In this document: piece after piece, positions 53,316-62,499 of the stretch
Layout: each line of letters begins with the position of its first letter
Position numbering within the stretch: the stretch's first letter is position 1
DNA from: SHZL01 sp963784425
GTDB taxonomy: Bacteria; Pseudomonadota; Gammaproteobacteria; Xanthomonadales; SZUA-36
Assembly: GCA_963784425.1 (NCBI GenBank)
Contig: CAWARM010000011.1
Location: 682,001 to 746,000 of the forward strand
Direction of reading: 5' to 3'
DNA length: 64,000 nucleotides
The notes under the pieces: generated by a model
What the model was told of the DNA's origin: nothing
The model's database searches: none
What the model saw: the letters and a program-made list of their open reading frames with translations, nothing else
Program-made: the position numbers and the translations under genes

Positions 53316-55208
53316 TCACTCTTTGTGCGCCTGCCGCGCCTGCCTTTGTCGCCGGCGCCAACCAAACACAGCTGCTGCCGCAATCACCAGTACCGGAACC
53401 AGCACGATATTGACCAGTTTCAGCTGGGTGCCAAGGCGATCGATATCTCTCTGCAAATCATGCTGCACCTGCCGCAACTCCTTGCGAATTTCCAGCTTGC
53501 GATCGACGAATTTCTGCAGCGCCGCCTTTTGTTCATCGGTCAGAACCAGCAGGTCCGCCTCTGGCCGCCCCGACTGCAATTCCGTTAGTTTTCGTTCTGT
53601 TTCGGTCAATTCCTGTTGCAGGCGCTCCTCCGTAGCACGGTACTCACGTTCCGCCTCGAGCTGCAGTTCATCAACCCGCTCAAACGGACGGGCGGAACTG
53701 GCCCGTGTGCGTATGCTGATCAGGTCGTTATTGCCTAGCAGGTTGTCGACCGCATTAACTGCGATGTTGCCATTGTCTGCAAAAGCGCTGACCACGTTCT
53801 GGCCCAGGAAAGGCTGTTTTTGCACCCACAGACGATCACTCAGGATGTCGGAATCGGCAAAAATCATTACGTTGATCCCGCCTTCCGCGGACTCCTTCAG
53901 AGCGCCCTTCCCGGCCAGATCGTCTTTTCCGGCCAGATCGTCCTTTCCAGCCTGGGCAGGCGGTGAATCCCCAAAGGCAGAGTGCGCGGGCCCGGTGATT
54001 CTCACGGCCAGCGCATATTTTTCTCCCGTCGGGGTGAAACCCTGCATCAGGTCATTCGGGTTTGCCAGGAAGCGCATGCGGGAGGCGTCAATGGGGCCGG
54101 CATTCTCACTGCTTTCGACCAGCACCTCGACTTTTGTCGTGGCGTCTTTCAGTGGTTGCAGCCAACCGGTGGAGGAGAAATTCACCATCTCGAGGTCGGC
54201 GCTCACCACGTCGTCCGCATTCATGCCAGCGCGTGGCACCGACAGGATTCCAATATGCCGTGTACCACCACTGCCGACTCCATACTGTAAGTCTCCCAGA
54301 ACTTTCTGCGTATCGAAACTTACGCCCCATGCCTTCAGCAAAGGTTCGAGGGTGGATGAACTGCCCGCCTGCATCTGCGCCATGGGGTCCGCCGGGTCGC
54401 CGCGGTCGGATTCGGCCAGGGGGTCAATAAATACCAGAAGGCGGCCTCCACCCAGCACGAATTGATCCACCTGGTACAACAAATCCGGCGTCAGGTTACG
54501 CGGATGCACCAGCACCAGCATGTCCAACCCTTCGGGCAACTTTGTGTCTTGCCCATCAATGGTCTTGATGGTGAACAACTGGCTCAACTGTTCATACACC
54601 ACCCATTGTTCGCGCGTACTTTGGGTCTGTGGATCAAAACCAGCCGTCATGGGCAGGCTGGAGATCAGCCCTATGGTCTTGCGTTGCGGATGACCCAGTG
54701 CGGAAACCATTTTCGCCAGGTCATATTCCAGGAACTTCTCCTTCGCTGGCTGCAGGAACGGCATGGTCTGGACATCGTCCAGTGAGTTGGTCGCTGCAAT
54801 TCCGAGATACAGGGTATTGCCGTCGACACCGACGGGAACCGCCTGCAAGCCGTAGCGCGCCGCCTCATCTTCTTTCTCGGAAAATGGCTCCGGATCCACA
54901 TGATGAATCTGCAGCTTGCCGTCACTGCGGTTGGCAAACTCATCCAGCAGTTCATCAACCCGTTGCGCATAGCTGCGGATTTGCGGTAATTCGCGGCTGT
55001 TTTCCTCGGAAAAGAAAAGATAGATATTCACCGGCTCTTCCAAACCTGCCAGTACGTTGCGGGTTCCTTCACTCAGCGTGTAGAGGTGATTTTCTGACAA
55101 GTCCAGGCGCATGCCCCGCAACAACCGCCCTGAAAGCAAGCTGAGCGAAGCAAACAGAACCAGCAACAGTGCTAGCGAAACCGCGAAATAGAGTGTTTTT
55201 TTCTGCAT
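53316..55208 (-). CDS. GldG-like ABC auxiliary protein
   Basis: A 630-residue protein from the ATG at 55208, whose TGAGGA ribosome site overlaps the stop of the permease gene. An N-terminal helix (TLYFAVSLALLLVLFASLSL) is followed by the ABC-type uncharacterised domain (LSENHLYTLSEGTRNVLAGL, LLVFIDPLAESDRGDP). A second membrane helix is at the C-terminus (LVNIVLVPVLVIAAAAVFGW), before a basic tail. A coiled coil (LQLEAEREYRATEERLQQEL) precedes it. A short in-frame direct repeat, AGKDDLAGKDDLAGKG, lies near residue 430. It acts with the ATPase and permease encoded upstream. Confidence 0.87.
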   Translation of the reverse strand: MQKKTLYFAVSLALLLVLFASLSLLSGRLLRGMRLDLSENHLYTLSEGTRNVLAGLEEPVNIYLFFSEENSRELPQIRSYAQRVDELLDEFANRSDGKLQIHHVDPEPFSEKEDEAARYGLQAVPVGVDGNTLYLGIAATNSLDDVQTMPFLQPAKEKFLEYDLAKMVSALGHPQRKTIGLISSLPMTAGFDPQTQSTREQWVVYEQLSQLFTIKTIDGQDTKLPEGLDMLVLVHPRNLTPDLLYQVDQFVLGGGRLLVFIDPLAESDRGDPADPMAQMQAGSSSTLEPLLKAWGVSFDTQKVLGDLQYGVGSGGTRHIGILSVPRAGMNADDVVSADLEMVNFSSTGWLQPLKDATTKVEVLVESSENAGPIDASRMRFLANPNDLMQGFTPTGEKYALAVRITGPAHSAFGDSPPAQAGKDDLAGKDDLAGKGALKESAEGGINVMIFADSDILSDRLWVQKQPFLGQNVVSAFADNGNIAVNAVDNLLGNNDLISIRTRASSARPFERVDELQLEAEREYRATEERLQQELTETERKLTELQSGRPEADLLVLTDEQKAALQKFVDRKLEIRKELRQVQHDLQRDIDRLGTQLKLVNIVLVPVLVIAAAAVFGWRRRQRQARQAHKE

Positions 55209-55219
55209 GTCAGGCTTCC

Positions 55220-55984
55220 TCAATCTGCCTTGCGGAATTCAAGAACGATCGTGTTCGCCAGTAGCCAGGACACAATCACCAGGGCGAAATAGACCATGTC
55301 CCGGAGATCCAGTATGCCCTTGGATATCGATGCGAAACGGGTAAGGAAACTGAAATCAGCAATCATGTCGAGCATGCTCTGCGGCGCCCATCCACTGAAC
55401 ACGTTCATTACCATGGGCAAGCCGCTCAGCAGGAAGCCAAAACAGACCACGACACTGAGAATGAATGCTACTACCTGGTTGCGTGTCAGCGCGGACATGC
55501 AGGAGCCCATGGCGAGGAATCCGCCGGCCATCAGCCAACTGCCAATGTAGGCTGTCGCAATTGCGCCATTGTCCGGGTTACCGAGGTAGTTCACGGTCAG
55601 CCAGGTGGGAAAGGTCAGCAGCAAGGCAAGGCCGATAAACAGCCATGCCGCCAGATACTTGCCGAGCACCGCCTGCCAGATCGTCAGTGGTAAGGTCAGC
55701 AGCAGTTCGATCGAACCCGAGCGCCGCTCCTCTGCCCACAGGCGCATGGAAATGGCGGGCACGAGGAACAGATACAGCCATGCATGGAACTGGAAAAAGG
55801 GCGCAAGGTCTGCCATTCCCCGCTCGTAAAACGAACCCATGTAAAAAGTGAAAACCCCGGACATGACCAGGAATATCACGATAAAAACCCACGCAACAGG
55901 GGTGGAGAAATAGCCGCTCAACTCCCGGCCAACGATGTTCTTTACCGCATTGAAAGAGGAAACCGGATGGACTGCCTGGCTCAT
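55220..55984 (-). CDS. ABC-2 type permease (GldF-like)
   Basis: A 254-residue inner-membrane permease with about six helices (VFIVIFLVMSGVFTFYMGSF, LYLFLVPAISMRLWAEERR, LFIGLALLLTFPTWLTVNYL, FILSVVVCFGFLLSGLP, and the last before EFRKAD). The MRLWAEERRSGSIELLLTLP stretch is characteristic of ABC-2 exporters. It overlaps the ATPase gene by four bases (ATGA). The exported substrate is unknown. Confidence 0.9.
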   Translation of the reverse strand: MSQAVHPVSSFNAVKNIVGRELSGYFSTPVAWVFIVIFLVMSGVFTFYMGSFYERGMADLAPFFQFHAWLYLFLVPAISMRLWAEERRSGSIELLLTLPLTIWQAVLGKYLAAWLFIGLALLLTFPTWLTVNYLGNPDNGAIATAYIGSWLMAGGFLAMGSCMSALTRNQVVAFILSVVVCFGFLLSGLPMVMNVFSGWAPQSMLDMIADFSFLTRFASISKGILDLRDMVYFALVIVSWLLANTIVLEFRKAD

Positions 55985-56916
55985 TTCGACCCCTCCCCGC
56001 TGGTTATCTGGCGGAACACTTCATCCATCCTTCCGGCTTCAAGCCGAATTTCGTGTACATCCCACTGGTTCTGTCGAATCCGATCAGAAATCGCTTCAAA
56101 AAGCGCGGCGCCGGGAACCGGGAACACGGTGAGTTCCCCTTCGCGAATTTCAACCCGGGCTGCCCCTGGCAGTTCGCTCAGTGCGCTTGCAACCCGCTCC
56201 GGGTGCTCGACCACCATGGTGACCGCATTGTGGTACCTCGATCGCGTGAGCAAGCCTTTGGGTGAGTCGTCCACCAGCAGGCGTCCATCGGCAATGATGA
56301 TTGCCCGGTTGCACAGTGCGTGCACCTCTTCGAGCACGTGGGTAGAAATCACGATGATTTTGTCGGCCGACATCTCGCGAATGAGAGCCCTGACTTCGTG
56401 TTTCTGGTTGGGATCCAGCCCATCCGTGGGCTCATCAAGAATCAGCACCTCGGGATTGTGCAATATGGCCTGGGCCAGGCCCACCCTGCGTTTGAAACCC
56501 TTGGACAAAGTTTCAATGGGTTGCTCGGCAACGCCTTGCAGATTGAGCCGTTCCATCGCCTGGCCTGCAACCCGCTTGACTTCATCACCGGAGAAACCCC
56601 TTGCCCGGGCGATAAACGACAGGAAATGACGCGTAGTCATCTCGCCATATGCTGGTGCTCCTTCCGGCAGATATCCAATACACTGCCGGGCGGCAAGGGA
56701 ATCCGTGACAATGTCATGTCCGTTGATTGACGCTGTGCCCGAGGTAGGCGCCAGGAAACCGGTCAGCATCTTCATGGTGGTGGACTTGCCGGCTCCATTG
56801 GGCCCGAGAAAGCCCAGCACATCACCGGCCTCAATACTGAAATTCAAATCCTGCACAGCAGTCAACCGGCCGTACCGCTTGGTCAGAGCCTGCGTCTCGA
56901 TCCTGACATCATTCAT
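55981..56916 (-). CDS. ABC transporter ATPase (GldA-like)
   Basis: A 311-residue ATPase from the ATG at 56916, which has AAGAAGG at good spacing. Walker A is GFLGPNGAGKSTTMKMLTG, the signature is LSKGFKRRVGLAQAI, and Walker B is VLILDEPTDGLDPNQ. The C-terminal part after residue 220 is typical of ABC-2 exporters. It is the first gene of the cluster ATPase–permease–GldG-like–DUF4340–DUF423 and probably carries the operon promoter in the 255-bp gap upstream. Confidence 0.92.
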   Translation of the reverse strand: MNDVRIETQALTKRYGRLTAVQDLNFSIEAGDVLGFLGPNGAGKSTTMKMLTGFLAPTSGTASINGHDIVTDSLAARQCIGYLPEGAPAYGEMTTRHFLSFIARARGFSGDEVKRVAGQAMERLNLQGVAEQPIETLSKGFKRRVGLAQAILHNPEVLILDEPTDGLDPNQKHEVRALIREMSADKIIVISTHVLEEVHALCNRAIIIADGRLLVDDSPKGLLTRSRYHNAVTMVVEHPERVASALSELPGAARVEIREGELTVFPVPGAALFEAISDRIRQNQWDVHEIRLEAGRMDEVFRQITSGEGSK

Positions 56917-57171
56917 GTTTTTACCTTCTTGGTATTGGTGTTCGAGGGTCACGTAGTGACCACCATTCCGGAAAAAAATTCAGGCCGGTCTGATTATTTT
57001 TCAAGGCCCCGGGGCGGGTTTTAGTTGAATGCTTCGCTGCTGAGGCAAGCGGGCACAATAATAACTTATTGGGCACACTGCCCAAGCCCTTGAGCGCCAT
57101 GACTTTTGCCACTTGTGCAATTATGCTGCCATCTGCAAATTAACCCTTGCCAAGGAGAGGAGCAAACCCGC

Positions 57172-57411
57172 ATGAGTATGTGGACCGCCATTGCATTGAT
57201 TGCCATCGCTGCCATCGTTGCCGAAGCTTACCGCCACTATAACAAGGACAAGCTGTCGGAGGCCGACCAGCAGGAAATCGCCGCCATCAACCGCAGGCTC
57301 GACTCCGTGGAGGCGGATTTGCGTCAGCGCGTGGAAGTCCTGGAACGCATCATTACCGATCGCCCGGAACAACTCAAACGGCAATTCGACAACCTGGGTA
57401 AAACCGGCTGA
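57172..57411 (+). CDS. PspB-like small membrane protein
   Basis: A 79-residue protein. One N-terminal membrane helix (MWTAIALIAIAAIVAEAY) is followed by a coiled coil rich in charged residues (EIAAINRRLDSVEADLRQRV), the same layout as phage-shock protein B. A strong AGGAGAGGAG ribosome-binding site lies before the ATG. The classic partners pspA, pspC and pspF are not in the window. It is convergent with the two-component genes. The family call rests on architecture and weak similarity. Confidence 0.6.
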   Translation: MSMWTAIALIAIAAIVAEAYRHYNKDKLSEADQQEIAAINRRLDSVEADLRQRVEVLERIITDRPEQLKRQFDNLGKTG

Positions 57412-57438
57412 AATCCGGTTAACCAGCGCCTGCCTGGC

Positions 57439-58080
57439 CTAAATCTGACCCATCTCGAAGGCTTTCAGAACCGCCCTGGTACGGTCTCTCACGCCCATTT
57501 TTGAAAGTATATTGGACACATGATTCTTGATTGTGCCCTCGGCAACACCCAGTGAATTGGCGATTTCCTTGTTGCTGTACCCACCCGCCATCAAGCGCAG
57601 GATCTCGGTTTCACGTTCCGTGAGCGGATCCGGCCGGTCCAGGCTGGAGAAATCGGTTTTCAGGTTCTCCAGTCCCTTCAGCAGGCGCTGCGTAACGGCG
57701 GGTTTCACCATTGACCCGCCCTGCGCCACAGTCTTGACTGCATTCACCAGTTCGGCGAGGGAAACGTCTTTCAGCAAATAGCCGCGCGCACCTGCCTTGA
57801 TTCCCGCCAACACCATTTCATCATCATCAAAAGTTGTAAGGATGATGGTTGGCGGAAGGGTTCCTGCTTCCGACAAAGCCAGCAAGACTTCCAGTCCGGA
57901 CATTTCCGGCATGCGCATATCCAGCAGCACCACGTCCGGCCTGATTTCCGGAATAGTCCGGATAGCTTCTTTGCCGTCTGTGGCCTCCGCCACAACTTCT
58001 ATTTCTTCGGACAGTTCGAGCAAGCTGCGCACACCCTTGCGCACGAGGTTCTGGTCATCAACCAGCATCACCTTGATCAT
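57439..58080 (-). CDS. NarL/LuxR-type response regulator
   Basis: A 213-residue regulator. The receiver domain begins VMLVDDQNLVRKGVRSLLEL, the phosphorylated Asp is in DVVLLDMRMPEMSG, and the lysine is in GYLLKDVS. The C-terminal LuxR helix-turn-helix is LTERETEILRLMAGGYSNKEIANSL and TIKNHVSNILSKMG. The start overlaps the upstream kinase stop by four bases. Target genes are unknown; similarity to LiaR/DesR-type regulators suggests a membrane-stress response. Confidence 0.9.
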   Translation of the reverse strand: MIKVMLVDDQNLVRKGVRSLLELSEEIEVVAEATDGKEAIRTIPEIRPDVVLLDMRMPEMSGLEVLLALSEAGTLPPTIILTTFDDDEMVLAGIKAGARGYLLKDVSLAELVNAVKTVAQGGSMVKPAVTQRLLKGLENLKTDFSSLDRPDPLTERETEILRLMAGGYSNKEIANSLGVAEGTIKNHVSNILSKMGVRDRTRAVLKAFEMGQI

Positions 58081-59282
58081 GTGCCTGCCTCCATGGGAAC
58101 CCAGGCTTGCAGGGAAAAGCCTGCGCCTGGACTTGATTCTACTGTAAGTTCGCCCCCCAGTTGGCGTAAACGTTCTGCCATTCCGTTCAGCCCATTGCCG
58201 GACTTTACTGCCTCGACGCCCTTGCCATCATCGCGCGCGGTCAGGGCAACACCATTTTCGTCAAGGCGCAATTGCAACCAGAAATTTCGCGCCTGCGCAT
58301 GCCGCACGCTGTTGGTAATCATTTCCTGAGCACAACGCAGCAGCACCTGGGCACGCAAGGGATCTGTCATGCCCAATTCAGTCGGCAGATCAAGGTGGAC
58401 GGTGGGTTTGGGCACCCCTTCCACCAGCGTTCGCAACGCGGCAGCCAGGTCGACCTTGTCATCTTCGCGCATTTCGCTCACGACTTCCCGGACATCTGCA
58501 AGCAGCAGCCTCGCCAGAGAATGCGCCTGTTGAACATGCTCCAGGGCTTTCCCTTCCACCAGGTGGGTTGCGACTTCAAGGTTCAGCGTGAGCGCCGTCA
58601 AATGATGTCCAACCAGGTCGTGCAATTCGCGCGCAATGCGCACGCGTTCCGCAATGCGCGTATTTTCCGCCAGCAGTGCCTGCGTGGCCCGCAGTTCGGA
58701 GTTGACCTTGCGCAGTTGATCCCGCGCGGCAACCTGCTGCAATGCCACCACCGAGCTCATGAAGGCAAACAGGGAGATGCCGAGAAACAACCCGGCGGTG
58801 AGTGCCGCATCCCCGAAGGTCACACCGGGAACGGTGCCAAGGATCAGCGCCAGCAATACATTCTGCCCTAGCAACCAGCACAGCGCCGGAACCGCCGCCA
58901 GCAGCCACGGCAGCAATCCGGCTATGATCAGCAATAGTATGCCGCCCAGTCCCGATTGGGCCATCACGGTCACACCAAGAGAACTCACTGTGAGCACCAG
59001 GACGACCAGCAGGCGATGCCATAGCGGGGAACGAATGGGTAGCTCACCCACCTGCTTCCAGTACGTCAGGCCAAATATAATATGCAACAACCACCAGCCG
59101 ATATACTGCTCCTGCCCCAGCGGTTTTGTGTAAAGCCAGGGCATCAGTAACAGCGGTACGGAAGCGCATATCCAGGTGAACAAACCCGCGTAGCGCAAGA
59201 GTGTCATCGGTGTGAAGTGACCGGCCAGAAACGTCTTGCGCTGCATCGAATGCTGCCGGAGGCCTTTGCCGCTTCTTTCCAT
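58077..59282 (-). CDS. NarL-type sensor histidine kinase (HisKA_3)
   Basis: A 401-residue kinase. The N-terminal half has several membrane helices (LLMPWLYTKPLGQEQYIGWW, ILLLIIAGLLPWLLAAVPA, ALTAGLFLGISLFAFMSSVV). Then follows the HisKA_3 motif RELHDLVGHHLTALTLNLEV, where the first His is the phosphorylation site, and an HATPase region with GNGLNGMAERLRQLGGEL. It forms a two-component pair with the regulator downstream. The start may be at 59282 or at a later ATG (59246); neither is decided by a ribosome site. The membrane-embedded sensor suggests detection within the lipid bilayer. Confidence 0.88.
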   Translation of the reverse strand: MERSGKGLRQHSMQRKTFLAGHFTPMTLLRYAGLFTWICASVPLLLMPWLYTKPLGQEQYIGWWLLHIIFGLTYWKQVGELPIRSPLWHRLLVVLVLTVSSLGVTVMAQSGLGGILLLIIAGLLPWLLAAVPALCWLLGQNVLLALILGTVPGVTFGDAALTAGLFLGISLFAFMSSVVALQQVAARDQLRKVNSELRATQALLAENTRIAERVRIARELHDLVGHHLTALTLNLEVATHLVEGKALEHVQQAHSLARLLLADVREVVSEMREDDKVDLAAALRTLVEGVPKPTVHLDLPTELGMTDPLRAQVLLRCAQEMITNSVRHAQARNFWLQLRLDENGVALTARDDGKGVEAVKSGNGLNGMAERLRQLGGELTVESSPGAGFSLQAWVPMEAGT

Positions 59283-59329
59283 CCAGTTATATTAACCCAG
59301 CCACAGCAACCTGAAAGCAATTTGAGCCC

Positions 59330-59863
59330 GTGAAACTACCCAGCCCTGAAGTCCTGAATTTATCCGCATACCCGGTCGATCCGCTCGCCGGTGTGCTGGG
59401 CCGGTTCGGGCTCACACTCATCATCATACCGGACCGGCAGGCCATTCCGGGCTCCTACTGGGGCGACCAGGAAGCCGGGCTCATCGGCGGCAAATTGATG
59501 GCGCGCGGAGATACCCCCGTGCATTCCATTTTGCATGAAGCCTGCCACTTCATCTGCATGGATACCAAGCGCCGGGAAGCCCTGGATACGGACGCCAGCG
59601 GGGACTACGATGAAGAAAATGCAGTGTGCTACCTGCAAATCCTGCTATCGGACCTGCTCCCCGGTGTTGGTCGCGCAAAGATGTTTCATGACATGGACGC
59701 GTGGGGCTACAGCTTCAGGCTGGGCAGCGCACGTAGTTGGTTCGAACAGGACGCGGAAGATGCCAGGCAATGGCTGCTCCAGCATGGGCTGGTCCGGGAA
59801 TTGGGCGGACCACCTGGATCACCCGCCACCTGCGTGCCCACCTGCCTCGTGAGAACGCAATGA
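59330..59863 (+). CDS. Putative zinc metallopeptidase-like protein with HEACH motif
   Basis: A 177-residue conserved protein with a GTG start at 59330. The motif ILHEACHFICMDTKRRE has the HExxH zinc pattern near residue 70, and acidic residues follow (DYDEENAVCYLQ) that could supply the third ligand. No signal peptide is seen, so it should be cytoplasmic. I do not know a named family with an assigned substrate. Its TGA overlaps the next gene's ATG, so it is translationally coupled to a GNAT acetyltransferase. Confidence 0.7.
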   Translation: MKLPSPEVLNLSAYPVDPLAGVLGRFGLTLIIIPDRQAIPGSYWGDQEAGLIGGKLMARGDTPVHSILHEACHFICMDTKRREALDTDASGDYDEENAVCYLQILLSDLLPGVGRAKMFHDMDAWGYSFRLGSARSWFEQDAEDARQWLLQHGLVRELGGPPGSPATCVPTCLVRTQ

Positions 59864-60435
59864 CGTCCGAAAAAGTACGGAGTGCTCCGCTCCTGCGCAC
59901 GGCCAGGCTAACGCTGAGGGAGTTGCGGATAAGTGATGCACAGGCTGTGTTTGCGTTGCTTTCCGATCACGAAACAGTCCGTTATTGGGGCCATGAACTC
60001 CTTGGCGATGTCGCCGAGGCTGAAAGCCTGATTCGTACCAACCTGGAGTCCATGGCAGCCGGTCACTGCATTTACTGGGCGATCGAAGATGACGAGACGG
60101 GAAATCCGATTGGCACCTGCACCCTGTTCAAGTTTGACGATAGAAATCGCCGTGCAGAGGTCGGCTATATCCTTAACCGCAGTTACTGGCGTCGCGGCCT
60201 CATGACCGAGGTGATGGCCGCGATGATAGCGTTTTCATTCGATTCCCTGGAACTCCACCGCCTGGAAGCAGATACGGACCCGAACAACGCCGCAAGTAAT
60301 GCCCTGCTGGAAAAATTCGGGTTCAGGCGCGAGGGCTTTTTTCGCGAGCGCTGGTGGGTGCACGGGAAGTGGCTCGACAGCGACATGTGGGGCCTGTTGA
60401 AATCCGAATACCAGGCGAGGCAGGATTCTGCCTAA
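59860..60435 (+). CDS. RimJ/RimL-type GNAT N-acetyltransferase
   Basis: A 191-residue acetyltransferase. LLRTARLTLRELRISDAQAV, GYILNRSYWRRGLMTEVMAA and the conserved ADTDPNNAASNALLEKFGF followed by REGFFRERWW are typical of the RimJ/RimL group that acetylates protein N-termini or small amines. It overlaps the upstream metallopeptidase-like gene by four bases (ATGA). Confidence 0.9.
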   Translation: MTSEKVRSAPLLRTARLTLRELRISDAQAVFALLSDHETVRYWGHELLGDVAEAESLIRTNLESMAAGHCIYWAIEDDETGNPIGTCTLFKFDDRNRRAEVGYILNRSYWRRGLMTEVMAAMIAFSFDSLELHRLEADTDPNNAASNALLEKFGFRREGFFRERWWVHGKWLDSDMWGLLKSEYQARQDSA

Positions 60436-60446
60436 GGACCCTCCGG

Positions 60447-60869
60447 TCAAAACACCAGCCATCCCTGTTGCCAGGCCAGTGCGGCAGCCGCCAACAACGC
60501 CCCGGCGAGCAGCCACGGCACATAGTTCCGCCGCTGCTCCAGCGCCACACCGGAAAGCACTTTTTCCGGCCGCAATCCCGGCGCTTGCAACACCCAGCGA
60601 CAGTTGCCAAGGCGAATTTCATCGCCGCTATAGAGCCTGGCGCGGATTACCGGGGCACCATTGAGGTAGGTCGAAAACCCATCGTCCAGGCTGATTAACT
60701 CCAGCTCATCCCCGGAATTCAGCAGAATCTCGGCATGGTGCGGAGCTATGCTCGCATCATCGATGACCAGGTCACACCCGGCCGAGCTGCCCAGCACCGT
60801 TCTTTCTGCCAGCCCGAATGCCTGGTTGGCCACTTTGCCTGAAGCGCCTTTTAGTCGATACGTGTGCAT
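60447..60869 (-). CDS. FHA-domain protein with C-terminal membrane anchor
   Basis: A 140-residue protein. An FHA domain fills residues about 5–90 with RTVLGSSAGCDLVIDDASI, where the Ser-rich loop binds phosphothreonine, and HHAEILL. A membrane helix is at the C-terminus (YVPWLLAGALLAAAALAWQQ). The ATG at 60869 starts MHTYRLKG; upstream in-frame codons to 60941 look unconserved. FHA domains read protein phosphorylation, but no Ser/Thr kinase is in the window. Confidence 0.8.
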   Translation of the reverse strand: MHTYRLKGASGKVANQAFGLAERTVLGSSAGCDLVIDDASIAPHHAEILLNSGDELELISLDDGFSTYLNGAPVIRARLYSGDEIRLGNCRWVLQAPGLRPEKVLSGVALEQRRNYVPWLLAGALLAAAALAWQQGWLVF

Positions 60870-60949
60870 AGCAAAACCCGTGTAATTAGAACCCAAGAAA
60901 TTAGAACCTGCGGAATCGGAAAATGCAGAACTGATTTGCACACATGGGT

Positions 60950-61987
60950 TCAGCCCGTGGTCGAAACCAGCTCATCGATGACCGTGGTGGCATAACTGCC
61001 CGATGGCAGGACGAAATCGAGTTGCAACTGATCTTCAAGCATCTCCCAGTGCAGTGACTCCACACGCAGGCGCAGGCTGCGCCGGTCCGCATCCATGCGC
61101 GCCTTGCACAAACCCTCGATCAACTCCCGATAAGGCTCCAGCACAACTGCTTCCAGTTCGGCCGCAAGGCCCTGTGGGGCAAACCCGGCATTTCCCGGTA
61201 GCGGGCCGGTAGGATGAAGGTCAAATTCCCGGCAGCGCTGCACCTGTTGCGGGTCACCTGCGTCACAATGAAAAACCGAATGGGTACCGTCCAGCATCAC
61301 CACGTCGCCGTCCAGTAATTGGTCCCAGTTGCCCCGGCGAACCCGTTGCGCCAGGACCTGGTTGAACAGGAAGCTGCGCACTGCCGACAGGTAAATACTT
61401 TGCTTTGAGCGGGGTATTCGTCCGCCTTCCGCCAACCAGCGCGCTGCCTTCCACACGTTGTCGCCCGCATGGCCGAACCGCTGGGGTCCAAAATAATTGG
61501 GCAAGCCACGCAACCGGATCTGCTCCAGCCGCAACAACAGCTCATCCTTGTCGCCCTGGATGTTACGCACGATGATCCTGAACCGGTTGCCGGTCAAAAC
61601 GCCCCGTTTCAGCTTCTTCTGGTGCCGCACTGCCTGCACGATGGTGGCATCGGGGATCTGCCACTGCTGCCATTGCACTTCCTTTTCCGTCGCCATGGGA
61701 AGGGAAAACCACTGCGTAGTGACTGCATGCCGGTCTTTCATGCCCGCATAGCCAACGTCCCGGGCAGCGCAACCGGCTGCCAGGGCCAGTTGCCCGGCAA
61801 TCCAGTCGGTATTGGCGCCACGCTTGGTTAATTGCACCCACAAGTGAGCCCCTGCTCCCGATGGACTGACCTGGGGCAGTTCATCGACCCGGAAATCTTC
61901 GGGGCACGAGCGCAGTTCACCCCTGACTGCAGGCGGGCCAAGGAAGCGCGGCCATTGCGGCAGGACACGAAGAGCGTCGATGTTCAT
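60950..61987 (-). CDS. truD: tRNA pseudouridine(13) synthase TruD
   Basis: A 345-residue synthase for U13 in tRNA-Glu. The conserved CPEDFRVDELP, the catalytic VGYAGMKDRHAVTTQWFSL with its Asp, and GLPNYFGPQRFG are present. The ATG directly abuts the ispF stop (0-bp gap). ispF–truD adjacency is conserved, as in E. coli. A tRNA-Glu gene happens to lie in this window too. Confidence 0.95.
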   Translation of the reverse strand: MNIDALRVLPQWPRFLGPPAVRGELRSCPEDFRVDELPQVSPSGAGAHLWVQLTKRGANTDWIAGQLALAAGCAARDVGYAGMKDRHAVTTQWFSLPMATEKEVQWQQWQIPDATIVQAVRHQKKLKRGVLTGNRFRIIVRNIQGDKDELLLRLEQIRLRGLPNYFGPQRFGHAGDNVWKAARWLAEGGRIPRSKQSIYLSAVRSFLFNQVLAQRVRRGNWDQLLDGDVVMLDGTHSVFHCDAGDPQQVQRCREFDLHPTGPLPGNAGFAPQGLAAELEAVVLEPYRELIEGLCKARMDADRRSLRLRVESLHWEMLEDQLQLDFVLPSGSYATTVIDELVSTTG

Positions 61988-62467
61988 TCAGGGTTGCTGG
62001 ATCAGCGCGATTGCCATTGCGGCAATGCCTTCGCCGCGTCCGCAGAAACCCAGTCGTTCGGTAGTGGTTGCCTTGACTGAAACAGCGGTTAGCCCGATTT
62101 CCAGGACGGCAGCAATAGCCCCCCGCATGTGCTCCGCATGGGGTGTGATCTGCGGCTCTTCACAAGCGATGATCAGGTCAACATTTCCCACGCTCCAGCC
62201 CCGTTCCTGAATCATGGCATAGACCCGTCGCAGCAGGTCCAGGCTGTCAGCACCCCGCCATGCCTCATCCCCGGGCGGAAAATGGCGGCCAATGTCACCC
62301 AGGGCAAGCGCGCCGAGCAAGGCATCGCACAGTGCGTGCAGGGCCACGTCACCATCGGAGTGTCCTTCGATACCGTGATGATGCGGAATGCGCACCCCAC
62401 CCAGCATGACGTGATCACCCGCGACGAAGGCATGCACGTCCAGTCCCTGGCCCACTCTAACCGTCAC
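61988..62467 (-). CDS. ispF: 2-C-methyl-D-erythritol 2,4-cyclodiphosphate synthase
   Basis: IspF of the MEP isoprenoid pathway, 159 residues. The zinc-binding GQGLDVHAF, GHSDGDVALHALCDALLGAL and the C-terminal KATTTERLGFCGRGEGIA are diagnostic. It lies 32 bp downstream of ispD and directly upstream of truD, the standard arrangement. Confidence 0.97.
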   Translation of the reverse strand: MTVRVGQGLDVHAFVAGDHVMLGGVRIPHHHGIEGHSDGDVALHALCDALLGALALGDIGRHFPPGDEAWRGADSLDLLRRVYAMIQERGWSVGNVDLIIACEEPQITPHAEHMRGAIAAVLEIGLTAVSVKATTTERLGFCGRGEGIAAMAIALIQQP

Positions 62468-62499
62468 GATGTTTCCTTGCTGGTGTCATGTTGCCAATA

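Noticed and set aside
53167..54465. Long plus-strand frame of 432 codons
   Set aside because: It is antisense to the GldG-like gene, begins in the palindromic element, is Ser/Arg-rich and matches no family.
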